Of a stretch of DNA of 64,000 bases, positions 46,138 to 58,260 are shown piece after piece. Every line of letters begins with the position of its first letter. Position 1 is the stretch's first letter. The notes below the pieces were generated by a model. The model made no database searches. It saw nothing but the letters and a program-made list of their open reading frames with translations, and was not told the origin of the DNA. The translations under genes were made by a program, and so were the position numbers. Source of the stretch: Combretum micranthum (taxonomy: Eukaryota > Streptophyta > Magnoliopsida > Myrtales > Combretaceae); the NCBI GenBank assembly GCA_024138025.1, contig JAMXBD010000169.1:1116001-1180000 (forward strand), given 5' to 3'.

Positions 46138-46914
46138 GGGAGTTAGAAGTTTTTTAGGACATGCAGGTTTTTATAGGAGATTTATTAAAGACTTTTCAAA
46201 AATTTCTAAACCCCTTTGCAATCTTCTTGAAAAAGACACAGTGTTTAATTTTGATGACAGTTGTTTGCAGGCATTTAACTTATTAAAAGAGAAGCTCACA
46301 TCTACACTAGTCATTATTGCACTAGATTGGGAGCTACCTTTTGAACTTATGTGTGATGCCAGCGACTTTGCTGTGGGAGCAGTATTGGGTCAGAGAAGAG
46401 GTAAGTTGTTTCATGTTATATACTATGCTAGTCGGACTTTAATGATGCTCAAAGAAACTATGCCACAACTGAAAAGGAACTTCTTGTTGTTATATTTGCT
46501 TGTGACAAGTTTAGGCCTTATATGATAGGATCTAAAGTCATAGTATATACTGACTATGCTGCTTTGAAATACTTGTTTGCTAAAGCTGATGCTAAGCCAA
46601 GGTTGATTAGATGGATATTATTGCTGCAAGAATTTGATCTTGAGATTAAAGATAAGAAGGGAACTGAAAATGTGATTGCTGATCATTTATCTAGACTAGA
46701 ATCTGATAGTTTAGATATTCCCATCAATGAAAAGTTTCCTGATGAACAATTGCATGCAATAGACATCCTAAATTTGCCTTGGTATGCTGATTGTGTCAAT
46801 TATTTGGTTAGCAAAATCATTCCATATGGTTTGTCCTACCAACAAAAGAAAAAATTTTTGCATGATGTGAAAAGTTATTTTTGGGATGAACCATATTTGT
46901 TCAAAAAAATGTAA
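46046..46914 (+). pseudogene. Athila RNase H and linker to integrase, frameshifted
   Basis: Starts with the RT thumb (VRSFLGHAGFYRRFIKDFSK), then RNase H: CDASDFAVGAVLGQR (first Asp), a shift near 46440-46530 that splits the Glu helix, [14 protein letters not shown] (second Asp), and [12 protein letters not shown] (last Asp). The linker follows ([25 protein letters not shown]). The frame closes just after YLFKKM at 46914 because of a one-base slip in an A run; integrase goes on in the frame from 46886. Confidence 0.93.
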
Positions 46915-47832
46915 TGACCAAGTAATTAGACGTTGTGTGCTTGAATCTGAACAGCTTAGCATTATTGAGCATTGTCATTCAAAAGAAGCAGGAGGTCATT
47001 TTGGTTTTCAAAGGACTGCAGCTAAGGTCTTATCATTTGGATTTTATTGGCCTAATTTGTTTCGTGATTGTAGGAAATATTTATTGTCTTGTGCTCAATG
47101 TCAACGAACTGGTAATATTTCCAAGAAACATGAATTACCACAAAACAATATCTTGGTAATTGAGCTTTTTGATGTGTGGGGAATTGACTTCATGGGTCCT
47201 TTTCTCTTATCTTTTTCAAACAAATATATACTTGTGGCAGTTGATTATGTTTCAAAATGGGTGGAAGCTGTTGCTTTACAAACAAATGATGCCCGAGTAG
47301 TTTTAAAATTTTTGAAAAAGAATATTTTTACCAGATTTGGGGTGCCTAGAGCTATCATTAGTGATGGGGGATCACATTTTTGTAACAAGCAATTTGAAAA
47401 GCTTTTAGCAAAATATGGTATTACACACAAGATTGCTACCCCCTATCATCCACAAACAAGTGGACAAGTTGAGGTATCCAATAGGGAGATCAAAAGAATT
47501 TTGGAAAAAGCTGTTAATGCATCTAGAAAAGATTGGTCTTTAAAATTGGATGATGCATTATGGGCTTATAGAACTGCTTTAAAAACCCCTATTGGAATGT
47601 CCCCATTTTATGATTGTTTTTGGTAAATCATGTCATCTTCCTATAGAACTTGAGCACAAGGCATATTGGGCCATTAAATTCCTTAATTTTGATGAAAAAG
47701 CTACAGGTGAGAAAAGATTGCTTCAATTGAATCAATTGGATGAATGGAGGAATGAGGCATATGAGAATTCTCGTATCTACAAGGAACGAGCAAAGAAATG
47801 GCATGACAGAAACATTATCAATCGGGAGTTTT
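46886..47832 (+). pseudogene. Athila integrase, N-terminal and core part
   Basis: HHCC zinc domain ([16 protein letters not shown] then CAQCQRTGN) and a full DDE core: Asp in [10 protein letters not shown], Asp in [11 protein letters not shown], Glu in [14 protein letters not shown] frameshift near 47605-47615 moves the rest (KSCHLPIELEHKAYWAIK, DEWRNEAYENSRIYKERAK) to the frame of 47592. The gene is then cut after INREF by a solo LTR at 47833. Confidence 0.94.
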
Positions 47833-50800
47833 TGTCACGCCCCAGAGGGTACCTTAAACGTGGCAGTCCGCCGCACACAATATTAAAGCTAATGAATGAC
47901 AAACCGTAGTCATGCAGGAGCTTCGATATCATATGTAAGGCGTGCTTCCAAGATAGTAGGAGACTCATAGGGATATTACGTTTAAATAGATAGCAAAAGC
48001 AAGCATGAACTTAAATAAACAATCATAAGATCTTCATTTCATCATAAATTCGTACATCATCTTAGGGGCATTCCCCCACCTTAAAGTCTTAGATCAAAAA
48101 TACTAATATCAAAATAAACATATCTACTACATAAGTCTACTATAGATATTTTTCCTAGAAGTCTATGTTCAAAACTAAAAATACATAAACTTCCTCCAAA
48201 AACTCCTAGTAGCTTATACTCGTACCTGGCATACGGGGCTCCTCGGGGCCAACCATAGATAATCATATTGTAATAGAAAACTATAAGGGTATAAGCATGA
48301 CTAGCTTAGTGAGATAATTCCAACTATAAGACATTTCCAAAAAATCAATCAAGTGTTTAATCAAAGCATATGAAAATGCACCACTCAAATGAATAAGCAA
48401 AAATACACATGATTAACCGGAAATCAAGTGTAGCATGGATTTAACGCCCTCCATGACAAGGGTTGGGAGGTTACAGGCCCATACGACCATCATTATCAGC
48501 AGATTTACCGGCTCCTGCTTGCCTTGTAGACTTTCCAGCTCCTACTAGCCACCTTGTAGACTTACCGGCTCCTACCAGCCACCACTGCCACTTCTTCGTT
48601 TCCCCACACGAAGAAAAGTAGTGAACAAATGTGATTTATGTATATGATATGCATGAATAATTTCAATTTAACATTCGATCATATAAGTTGAATTCATATT
48701 AAAAGTGATCAACCATAATTTCATCATCCCAATACATAAATCACACTTTATTTATCATATCGTCTTTCGATATACTTAACTTTCGTTCAACAATTATTTC
48801 ATAGCAATGGTTCATTTCTTTTCCTAATTTTCTAATGCTACTAGTTACAAGCACAATCAAGGAAATGAACTTAGGAAAAGAATTAACTCACTCCATATCG
48901 GCGGATCTAATCGAAGTAGTCCTCCGGATAAACGATCTCGGGTCCCTCGTCACCTATACAAGATGAAATACCCAAAATGAGTCTTTCATAAGACTTCTAT
49001 TCTTGAAGATTTTAATCTTTCCTTAAAATCGTGGTAAAATCGTATAAGGGGAAATTCCAACTTAAAATGGCCATAACTTGCTCATTTTAACTCGGAATTT
49101 CGCGTATAATATACCGTTTTCTACCTATTCAAAAAGATCTACGCATTTCTAAGCTTGTTTTCACAAAACTAGGTCGTTTGGGTTCCAAAAAGACAGCGAC
49201 CAGATTTGCCACGAATTTGCAAACACTTGATTTCCTTCTTGTACACAAAGCTCATTTGAAAAGATAATTATTTCAATTATTTTGTAAACTTTTTGAAAGG
49301 TATATACATATATGTAATGATCAAAATGAAGTTGTCTCAATTTTAAAAAGTAAGGTTTTAAAAGACTTTGAATTTGAGATTCTATTGATTATATATTTTA
49401 CTTTTGAAAGATCTTGAGTTATTGAGATGAATATTTTCTAAATATAATCTCTTGCAATTTCTTTAAATTCCTAAGGTGTGGTTTTATTTTCAAAACTTGG
49501 TTTTAAAAAGTAATAAAATGACAATTTTTGTTTCTTGAAATGAAAAAGAATATTTCTTGATAAAAGATGAGTTTTCATAAAACCCTTTTGTTTATGAAAA
49601 ATCCTTTTTAGGTATGCTCTTGAATTTTCAAGAAAACCTATTTTCTACATTTATTTAAAACGAACCTTTAAAAAGTCTTCTTTATTAAATTTTTGTTGAG
49701 ACAAAAGCATTATGTTCATGCATGAATATGAACCATAAGCTATGAAAATATGAAAAGAACATAATAAGTTAAAAGGAAAGCATATAAAATAAATCAAGTA
49801 TTGGGATCTTAGCTTCATCAAGGTACCCCGGGACTAAGAAAAGACTAGTCCCGAAAAGAAAAAGAAAAAGAATTGTTTTGACTTGATGAGGACAAGTCTA
49901 AGACTAGAGTGACTAGTCTTAAAAACAACTTGAAATAAATAAATTGCATTGAAGTAAATAAATTGCATGAAAGATAAATAAATTGCAAGACAATGAGCTT
50001 ATATGCTCTAAATAATATATATAGATATATAGATATGTTAGATAGTAATGAACATAAAAGAAACATAAATGAACATAGAGGAATTATGATTATGAACAAA
50101 AAAAAGCATGAACCTAATATTGCTTTCTTAACCTTCATGGTTTTAGAAAACACACACTAAGCTCATACTAACTAGATGAACATGAAGAAATCTTGAGAAA
50201 ACTCTTACCTAAAGGAAGCTAAACTAAGAAGACTTCTTGAAAGAACTCTTGAGAGAAATTTGAGAGAAATTTTAGTAGAGTAACTTTAGAGATGAAGATG
50301 TGTGAAAGAAGTGAAGGTATGAGGGGGTATTTATAGGAAAATGTGGGAGATAATTTGTGTTAATTAAATAATTAGAAAATAAAACAAATTGAGGCATAGA
50401 GAGAGAGGGCCGGCGCCACTTCCTTGCATGGGGAAGAGAAAAATTAAATTTTTTTGTTATTTTGTTAATTAAAAGTAAGAAATGAAAGATGTGAAGTTGT
50501 ATTGGAAATGAAAATATGTAAGAAATAGGTGTATGGCTTGTAACAATAGGTTGTAAGAAAAAGTAGAGATAGATGAATAGTGTAGAATAGTAGAGAATAG
50601 TGTAATGTAAAAGTAGACATGACAATTTAATGCCGGTAGTAAGAAAATACGCATATAAAAGCGATATCTGATTTTTCTAGTTACCGAAAAATTACGAAAT
50701 TGATATTTTTGGAAATCTTATATTTTTACGAGTCTAACGGTATATTCGGAATAATTTTCCTATTCCGGGCTTTCGGACACGTTTTTCAAGAATCATGTCC

Positions 50801-51036
50801 GATCGGGTTCAAAGGACACTCGAAATTCTTCAATCTGATATTTTTACGCAACCTATAACTATTACGAACCATAATGGCAAACTTTTCCAACTTCGTTTTC
50901 TAGGGCTAGAGAAAACGGCAATGCCGGAGTTTAAGCGGTTACGATAAACTAGGGTTTTGGTTTACTTAAGAATCCGTTTGACTTTTGATTAGGGTTTAGG
51001 TCTTTAACTTGGAACCGAAAATTTCGGGGACTTACA
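47833..51036 (-). repeat. Solo LTR, second chromovirus subtype, 3204 bp, inside Athila integrase
   Basis: Begins TGTCACGCCCCAG and ends GGGGACTTACA. Perfect duplication GTTTT (47828-47832, 51037-51041). The Athila frame continues on both sides, so insertion came after Athila. Same subtype as 15279-22083: CCGGCTCCTAC repeats (48508-48580), hairpin GGGGCATTCCCCC (48065-48077), conserved block near 49064, TATAAATA on minus (50329-50336), GGCCGGC (50408-50414). Short frames inside are chance. Confidence 0.95.
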
Positions 51037-51274
51037 GTTTTTGCCTGGACAAAAAGTTTTACTTTATAACTCCCGTTTCAAGTTGTTTCCAGGAAAATTA
51101 AGATCAAGGTGGTCAGGACCATTTGAGATTGCCAAAGTTTTTCCCTATGGTGCTGTAGAATTGAAGACTGTTGATAATCGGACTTTCAAGGTGAATGGGC
51201 ATTTTCTCAAACATTTTTATGAAAGGGAAAACCATGATAGTGCTTCCACTGTCATGAATCTGAAGGAACAATGA
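51037..51274 (+). pseudogene. Athila integrase C-terminus
   Basis: Continuation of integrase after the solo LTR. It has the GQKVLLYNSRFKLFPGKLRS motif and GPFEIAKVFPYGAVEL, the C-terminal DNA-binding (GPY/F-type) domain of Athila integrase, then FKVNGHFLKHFYE and a stop TGA at 51272-51274. There is no chromodomain, as expected for Athila. Confidence 0.93.
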
Positions 51275-51310
51275 AAGGAATTGGAAAATTCGGGCTAAGC
51301 AACTCTAAAC

Positions 51311-51337
51311 TAAGCGCTTCTTGGGAGGCAACCCATG
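51311..51337 (+). other. Conserved post-pol motif of Athila/Tat elements
   Basis: AAGCGCTTCTTGGGAGGCAA followed by CCCATG. A phrase of this kind is found just after pol in many plant Athila/Tat elements; its role is not known to me. Here it lies about 35 bp after the pol stop. Confidence 0.6.
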
Positions 51338-52673
51338 TCTAATTTAGTTTTAATTATTTTGTTTTTACTAACTTTAATTTTTTTTTAGTATGGATAGGAT
51401 CTAAAAGAAAATGGAAAAGCTGAAAGCCAGCTCGAAGCTGCCAGCCTTGAGCAAGCTTTGAAAAAACAAGTGAAATCCGGTTCAACGCCGCCAGCTTTAA
51501 GTCGGCATAAAAGTTAGTACAGGAGTAGGTAAGCACCGCAGAAGAAGCCGGCAAGGGGAAGGTAAAAGCTGTCAGCTTATGTGTCAGTGTTTGGAGCAAC
51601 ATTTACATTGGCAAAGGGAAGGTGAAGGCCGCCGGCTTAGTGCCAGCGTATGTGCAAGATTTCTTGGATTTTGAAATTTCCTGATCAAAGCCAGCACCTG
51701 GGAATATAAGCCGCCAGCTTTTTGCTGGCGTATACTTGTAAGCCGGCTGTGTAAATGGATAAGCTTCCAGCCTTATGCTCTAGGTATGTATTTATTCAAG
51801 TTACATTGGCTGTAAGCTGCCAGCGTATTTGACAGAAATGCTGGCGAACGTTCTGCAGATTGCTTTTAACAAATACGATCTCTCTCTCTCATTCTCATTC
51901 CTCTCATATTATCTCTCTCACACTCAGTATCTCGCTCTCACTCGATCATCCCACTTCTCATTACATCAGATTCATCTTGTGCAAGTAAGTTCCAATGATC
52001 CTTGCTTTTAATCCTTTGCTTTAATTTGTTCAATTGCTTTAATCTGTTTAATCTGTCAATTCATTCATAGATTATTGCAATTCGAAAAATGGAACATGAA
52101 TGTTAGATGTTGATGGAATACATTGTTTGGGTGTAGATTTCGGTTCCATACATTGTTATTACAAGTTATGCTGTGTTGATCCATGATTGGGGTTCAATTG
52201 GAAATTAGGGTTCTTGAGATGTTGAGAGTGTTTCAAATTCGAATTTGGGGTTTCTTGGAATTGATGGTGTGGCTGCTGGATTTGTAGATTTTACATATTA
52301 ATTAGTAGCCTCACTTAATACATTATGCTCAATTTTGCTTGAATTGAACTTGGAATTTGGAATTGTGCTCAATTTTGATGAAAATTTCAGTATGAAAATG
52401 TTTTTGGGACTTTTAATGAAAAAATTTTTTAAATCATTTTTATTTGAAAATTTTGAAATTCCAACGTTCAATTTTGAGCTGGCCAACCTAAGCTGCCAGC
52501 TTTGACTGTATTGTGCAAGTGTAAATGCTCCATGCAATTCAATGATTTTCAGCTTCACTTAATTATATGCCTGTGACCTCCAGATTGTTTAAAATCATGT
52601 TTTAGGCATAAATTAGAATTTCATTGGATTTGTGCATTCCTTGTTTCTAATTAAGATCAATTTATTTGCAGGA
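51338..52673 (+). other. Non-coding region before env-like gene, with GCC motifs and a predicted leader intron
   Basis: No ORF. The first part (51417-51850) repeats the GCC-rich phrases of the LTR (AAGCCGCCAGC with AGCCGCC at 51709-51715, GCCGCCGGC, GCTGCCAGC, TGCTGGCG). A CT-rich leader-like stretch (51880-51950) follows. A good 5' splice site CAA|GTAAGT is at 51985 and a good 3' splice site TTTATTTGCAG ends at 52671, three bases before the env-like ATG, giving a 687-bp predicted intron (51985-52671). Confidence 0.55.
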
Positions 52674-53969
52674 ATGGCTCCAAGACAAAAGCAACAAAAG
52701 ACCACAAACGCCTTTACATCTGGTTTACAGACCAAAGATCTGTTGTCCAGTCAGCAGTACGCCAAGGACAGAAAAAAGAGGCTCGTGAAGATGGACTTCC
52801 TAAATATACAGTATTTAGACTGGTGCCTACTGGATGAGTTGGGGATTATTGATAAGATCAGAGAGATTGTCCAAGATCCAGCTTGGATCCGGCTATTTGA
52901 TTTTCGGGAGCCAGCATACAAGAACTTGACGATTGAGTTCTTGTCCACTTTGAAGAACATCCCAGACCGAGCTGAGTCTACTTTTCAGTTCCAGGCATTA
53001 GGGCAGATCAGGGAGGTCAAGTTAAAGCAGATGGGCCATATACTGGGATTGTATGATGATGAAGAAGAAAATAGGAATCTGCCGAACAGTTGGCCTGAGG
53101 GGGATGATCACATGACCCAAGAGGCATATTGGTTTCTGGTGGTTGCTCCTGATAGAGCAAATGAGCCCTTTGTCCCCTCCAAATCTTTGGCCATATCTTT
53201 TGGTGCTGTTGAGCACAAGCTGCTCCACCACATTCTTGCACACACCCTGAGTTGCAAGAAGACTAGTCACAGCAAGGTGACTAGTTTCGACATGTTCTAC
53301 TTGTTTAGCCTTATTAGAGGCTACAGGATTGATTTAGGGGTGGAGATAGCAAATTTTATCTACAGGCAGACAGATGATACCAGGACAAGAGTCCTGTGTT
53401 GTGGTGGCTACATCACTAAATTGCTCAAGGGGATGGGTATTTTTGAGCCTCCATAGGATGATGAGATATTTGAGTGTAAGAAGATATTATCTGCACCATT
53501 CCGAGGCTGGGGATTGCTGAAAAACCCCAGAGGAGCACAGCCACCAGTTCTGGAGGAGATCGAGTTCCAGGATATCTTTCCTGGAGATGCTCCATTCGAG
53601 ATTCCATCCACATCTGCTCCTCCTCCTCCTCCTGCAGGCACTTCTTCCACATACGGTATGGACCAGCTTAGGCTGGATATTGACGAGCTGAAGAAGCAAA
53701 GCTAGGAGCACCGGGATAGACAAGAGAAGGAAAGGAAGAAAAATAAGAAGTTTAGAAAGTCTATCTTCGAGGCGTTGAAGACGGCCATCTGCTGCTTGAG
53801 CCCAGAAACAGGGGCTAGCATGACATACGAGACTTCATCTGAGTCTAGGCACAGCTCACATCATACAGACAGACTCAGTTCGGAGCACACCCACACAGCC
53901 AGCCCAGGAGACACTCAGAGACACACTCCTAAGCACAGCAGCAGAGCGAGTCTAGGGCCAGAGAGCTAA
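52674..53969 (+). pseudogene. Athila env-like gene (ATHILA ORF-1 family), two in-frame TAG codons
   Basis: Start ATG at 52674 in good context (GGAATGG) right after a splice acceptor. The frame is open for 431 codons to TAA at 53967-53969 apart from TAG at 53454-53456 and 53703-53705; there is no frameshift. The product begins basic (MAPRQKQQKTTNAF, KDRKKRLVKMDF). A conserved globular part follows (FQALGQIREVKLKQMGHILG, YLFSLIRGYRIDLGVEIANF, CCGGYITKLLKGMGIF), then a Pro-rich stretch and a Lys/Arg-rich coil (KERKKNKKFRKS). I see no signal peptide or strong membrane segment, so an envelope role is only by position. A related but separate copy lies at 59230-64000. Confidence 0.85.
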
Positions 53970-54172
53970 AGATTCTGCTAGCTCTCATTTGATCTTTATT
54001 GTTTTTATTTTTATCTTGGCCTGTATATTTATTGAGCACCCAAGTTCCTATGGGTGGACTCCTTTATTATTTTTTCTGCTTTTATTTCTGCTTTTATTGT
54101 ACAATCTATAAGAGATTTCATTTTGTTCTTCATTTTGCTTGAAGATAAGCAAAAGTTCAAGTGTGGGGGAAT
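53970..54172 (+). other. Athila 3' untranslated part and polypurine tract
   Basis: T-rich sequence, then AAGATAAGCAAAAGTTCAAG and GTGTGGGGGAAT directly before the 3' LTR at 54173. The purine run 54159-54172 is the polypurine tract. Confidence 0.8.
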
Positions 54173-55959
54173 TGATAAGATCATATTTTATACAACTTGT
54201 TGATATTCAAAAGAGTTAGAATGGATATTTGTTTTGATTAAATTCATGTTTCAGGACTAAATTGGACAAAGAAATCAAAACAAGAAAATTTGAAGTGAAA
54301 TTTGGAAAAATTTAAGTATACGCTGGCATTTCACACTTCAAAGCTGCCGGCGTTCAGACGGCTTACAGTCAAGGCCGTTGCCTACACTGCCAGCTTTCTA
54401 AGATTTTGACTCAACCAACTTTACGCCGCCTCAAAGCGTCCGGCATAGAAGATGAAGAAGCCAGCTTATACCAAAGGCCGGCAGCTCAGAATTGAAAAGT
54501 CACCAGCGCAAAAGGAGTTACAACATACGCGGCTACTAAGCCGCCGGCGTTGAGGCAGTGTAGATCATAGATCTGAAGCGACATGAAGACAACACATAAT
54601 TGAAGGAAAATGAAGAGACCAAAGATACGGAAGCATCTACGCCGGTATCAAAGCTGCCGGCTTGGGGACGGTTTTTGTTATAAATCGGCCCAACCTTTCA
54701 TTTCTGATCACATACGCCGGCAAGATCTAAATCTAAGCCACCGGCGTAGAAGCGGCCTAAATGTGTAACCGAAGTTGAAGGCTGCCAGAGCACTGCCTGC
54801 GCAAAGGAGAAATTGAAGATACGCCGTCTGTAAGCTGCCGGTGTCGGATCCATAACTGCCGGCGTACGAACTGAAACAGCAAATTCTCATTAATGCTTGG
54901 CACGAAATTTTTCCTATAAATAGGGGTTATTTCCCCCTCCAACATTCATCAAGCAACACACAACCAACATCAGAAAGTAGTAGAAATATAGGTAACACTT
55001 CATATAGAATTAGTCTAGCATTTTCATAGAGATTTATGAGAGAAATTGTGCTTCCAAGGATTGTAATTGAAGATTGTGATACTTGAATTGGTGATATCTA
55101 TTATCTTTCTTATGCAATTCATTTATCTGAATTATTTGTTCATCATGTTAGCAATTACAATTTCTTATTTGATTTTTGAATCAACATCCATGAGTAGCTA
55201 AACCTTTCTTTGTGGGAAGTGATGAAGTCCTAATTTTGCTAAGATGATTATTGAATTTATGTTATAGGATTATTAGAATTATGGAATATTTGTATTGAAT
55301 CCTAATTATCTATTTAGTTTCTAATCGAAATTGAATTGATAAGAATTTTGATGATTTGGAAAAAGAATTGAGATTCATAGGAATTCATGAATTGAGATTA
55401 AACAACGATTGTGGAAATAATTAAGTTTGATTTTAAGTTAGAAATTGTTTTATATACTTCATGCAATATTTTATTTTAATTTCTCACTAAGGAATTAAGA
55501 GAAGTTAATTTAGGATATTAGACAATTATAGAATTAGAAGATTAATAATTGTAATTTCGATTCCATTGATAATTTGTCTAGCGGAAGCTAATAGATTATT
55601 TTATGGTTCACTAAAACCTTGTTTTAGATCTTTACAATTTCTTACAAATATCCATAATCCTAATTGTTCATATAATATAGATTCAACATGATTAGTAAAG
55701 ATTAGGATGGATTCTTTTCCTTTCCACATTCATCTTATATAAACTTCTCACATTCTCATTTGCATTCATAATAGATAGAATTTAGTTAGTTCATTGATAA
55801 AATTGCGATTGCCTAAATATTAGTATAAACTAATATCAATCTAGTAGTTAATTTAGTCTCTGTGCGAACGATACTTTACTCATTCTATATTACTTGATCA
55901 AGACCCAGTACACTTGCTGGTAGTGTCTGAGAATTTATATACACATCCACGTCAGATCA
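54173..55959 (+). repeat. Athila 3' LTR, 1787 bp
   Basis: Matches 40893-42674. TATAAATA at 54915-54922. Many of the GCC phrases differ from the 5' LTR by C-to-T changes (for example AAGCTGCCGGC for AAGCCGCCGGC), while others go the opposite way, so both copies have decayed. Followed by the ATATG duplication. Confidence 0.95.
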
Positions 55960-56954
55960 ATATGTAAGGTATGATGTGAATAAAGTTATGTTAGAAAAGT
56001 AAAACTGTAAGAGTGGATGTGTAGGTCGTAAGAAATAGGTTGTAAGAAAAAGCAGGGATAGGAAAATAGTAATGAATAGTAGACTACACAATTAAAATAC
56101 CGGTAGTAATAAAAATACACATATAAATACTCTATCTGTAATTTTTAGTTACCGAAAAATTCTAAAACTAATATTTTTGAAAACCTTATGTTTTATTTGT
56201 CTATTGGTATTAACGGAATATTTTTACCATCCGGTGTACCAAGACATAGTTTTTGAAAACTGATCCCGTTCGGATCCGAACGACACTAGAAATTTACGAA
56301 TCTTATATTTTTAAGCTTTCCTATATTATTATGAAATATTATCAACAATTATTTTCATTTCGTTGTTTACGGTTTAAGAGCATGAAATTTCCGGATCTTA
56401 AACACTATGGTTAGTTATAAACTTTGTTGACTTTTAGGGTTTTGGTTTGACTTTCGGCTTATTGATTTTATTTGTATGATTATAAATTTTTTGGGTTTTG
56501 TTCGTATTATATTTTTAGTTCAACGTCTATAGTTTATTTCATTTTATTTGTGATTATTTAATATTTTTCAGTTCTCGGGATCGTTTAACCGAGTTTAGGG
56601 TTATGGGTTGACTCAGTTTGACTTTTGGTGAAAATTGAAATTTTTTATTTTAAAATCCACCGAAGGATTTAAGATCTTAGTATTTCGTTGTCGAGCGTTA
56701 TTTGGATATATCGTCTTGATTTGCGTGTTAGAAATTAGATTGATGATTTGATTGGTGTACATATATTGAATCAACCGATAGTTAGATTTTCTATTTTGTT
56801 TTGAGGGTTCTCTTTTTCTCAAGATTAAGAATTCCCGTGCTTAACCTTATTTAGAATTTTGGTTTTAACTTGGGTTGATTTTCATGGTTTTGGTTTTTAG
56901 TTTTTGACTTCTATGATCATTTTCTAAAAATTATGAAAATTTCAGAAGTTTACA

Positions 56955-57066
56955 CTTTGCTTGTATATAGATGTTGTTACTGTTACATAGTTTTTGTAGT
57001 TGCTTTTGTTTATAGTTTGTCTGTTATAGACTAATTAATTATTTATCGTAATAAAATTGTAGGATT
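56955..57066 (+). other. Leader of the old Athila-type element, part 2
   Basis: T-rich, with TTTATCG...AAATTGTAG just before the gag ATG. It continues the leader left at 37604. Confidence 0.5.
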
Positions 57067-58260
57067 ATGACTAGGAGTAAATCTTACCCTTTGTTTCCCT
57101 TTACTCTAAAGCCTCAATGCATAGGTATGATATCAAGGAAGGTAGCTAAAGAGGACCATAGACCTTTTTTTTTTTTTTTTTGAAGAAATGGCCAATTGAG
57201 TAGACCTTGAGAATGGGGGAGGAGTGGAGCAAGAGGAAAATGAACCCATTAGGATAAAACAACCAAGGACCATGCTAGATTTCTATAAACTTACCCTAGA
57301 TGGTGCAAAAACCAGTATAGCTAAACTTAAGGTGGCAGCCAATAATTTTGAGATAAAGCCCAATGTTATCTAAATGGTCTAGCAATATGTGATGTTTGAT
57401 GGACTGTAAGATGAAGATCCTAGCACCTAGCTACAATAATTTTTGGAAATATGCGATACCTTTAAGATCAATAGGGCCTTTGATGATGTCATACGCCTTA
57501 GGTTGTTTATTTTTTTGCTAAGGGGGAATCTAAAGAAATGGCTCAATAGTCTACTTAAATAGCCTATAACCTCCTAACAGCAAATGGCTGAGAACTTCAT
57601 GAGAAAATACTTCACACCCTCTAGGACAGCAAAGCTGAGAGAAGATATAGCTTCATTCCACTAGTTGGAATCTAAAACCTTTTATGAAGCTTTCGAGAGG
57701 CGAAAGGAGTTACTCAGTATGTGGCCACATCATGAATTGTTTGAATGGACACAGGTCCAAACCTTTTACGGTAAGCTAAACTATGGGATTAGGCAGCTTA
57801 TTAATGTAGAAATAAGAGGAAGCCACAATAATAAATCCCTAGAGGAGTGCTTGAATCTGTTTAAGAATATGACCAATAACCATTACCAATGGTCATTTGT
57901 AAAGGCTAAGAAGGAGAAGCCTAGAGGAGTTTTTGAACTAGATGTTGTGACATCCCTAACTTCCAAGATAGAGGCTTTGTATAGAAAGTTTAACAGTATG
58001 ACCATGGAAGCTAGGCAAGTGCACATGATAAATGGACATGTTATGTGAAGATATGAAGGAATGACTTTCGAAAATGTAGAGTTTATTGGAAATTCTGGAC
58101 TAAAGAATGATCCTTGTAGTAACACTTACAACCCTAGTTGGAGGAACCACCTAAACTTCAAGTGGAATAATAACAATTTTCTTTTTGGCCATTGAATAAC
58201 AACAATTTTCAAAACCTAAGTTTTCCTCCACAAAAATTTCAAAAGTAATATGGTCAAGGA
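57067..58260 (+). pseudogene. Gag of an old Athila-type element, decayed
   Basis: ATG at 57067 (MTRSKSYPLFPFTLKPQ). Despite many stops and shifts the gag order is clear: MLDFYKLTLDGAK, AANNFEIKPNVI, LRLFIFLLRGNLKKWLNSL, ENFMRKYFTPSRTAKLREDI. Then comes a clean 127-codon piece (57665-58048) with SKTFYEAFERRKELLSMWPH and NNHYQWSFVKAKKEKPRGVF, and after it a decayed SNTYNPSWRNH region. The same landmarks occur in the complete Athila gag at 42785-43900, so the family is sure; sequence similarity is low, so this is a distinct, older lineage. Confidence 0.85.

Larger units (their letters stand above)
40893..55959 (+). mobile_element. Athila-type Ty3/gypsy retrotransposon, structurally complete
   Basis: Plus-strand element: 5' LTR 40893-42674, tRNA-Asp primer site, gag, protease, RT, RNase H, integrase, a non-coding region, an env-like gene, polypurine tract, and 3' LTR 54173-55959. 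Perfect 5-bp duplication ATATG (40888-40892, 55960-55964). Without the inner solo LTR it is about 11.86 kb, normal for Athila. gag-pol has one nonsense codon and at least seven frameshifts; the env-like gene has two in-frame TAG codons. The LTRs differ by a few percent by eye, so it is younger than its host LTR but not recent. Confidence 0.95.
37605..56954 (-). repeat. Solo LTR, chromovirus type, net about 4.28 kb, interrupted by Athila
   Basis: Begins TGTCACGCTCC at 37605 and runs to 40892. It resumes at 55965 after the Athila and its ATATG duplication, ending GAAGTTTACA at 56954. Body similarity to 33144-37168 (reverse complement) includes the AT run (39128-39148), the CCTTAGCTTCATTAAGG phrase near 40155 and the conserved block near 38922. 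The hairpin is damaged (37829). Flanks CTTCA and CTTTG agree at only 3 of 5 bases, so the right end is less certain. A segment near 38230-38420 has no counterpart in the sister copies. Confidence 0.75.
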
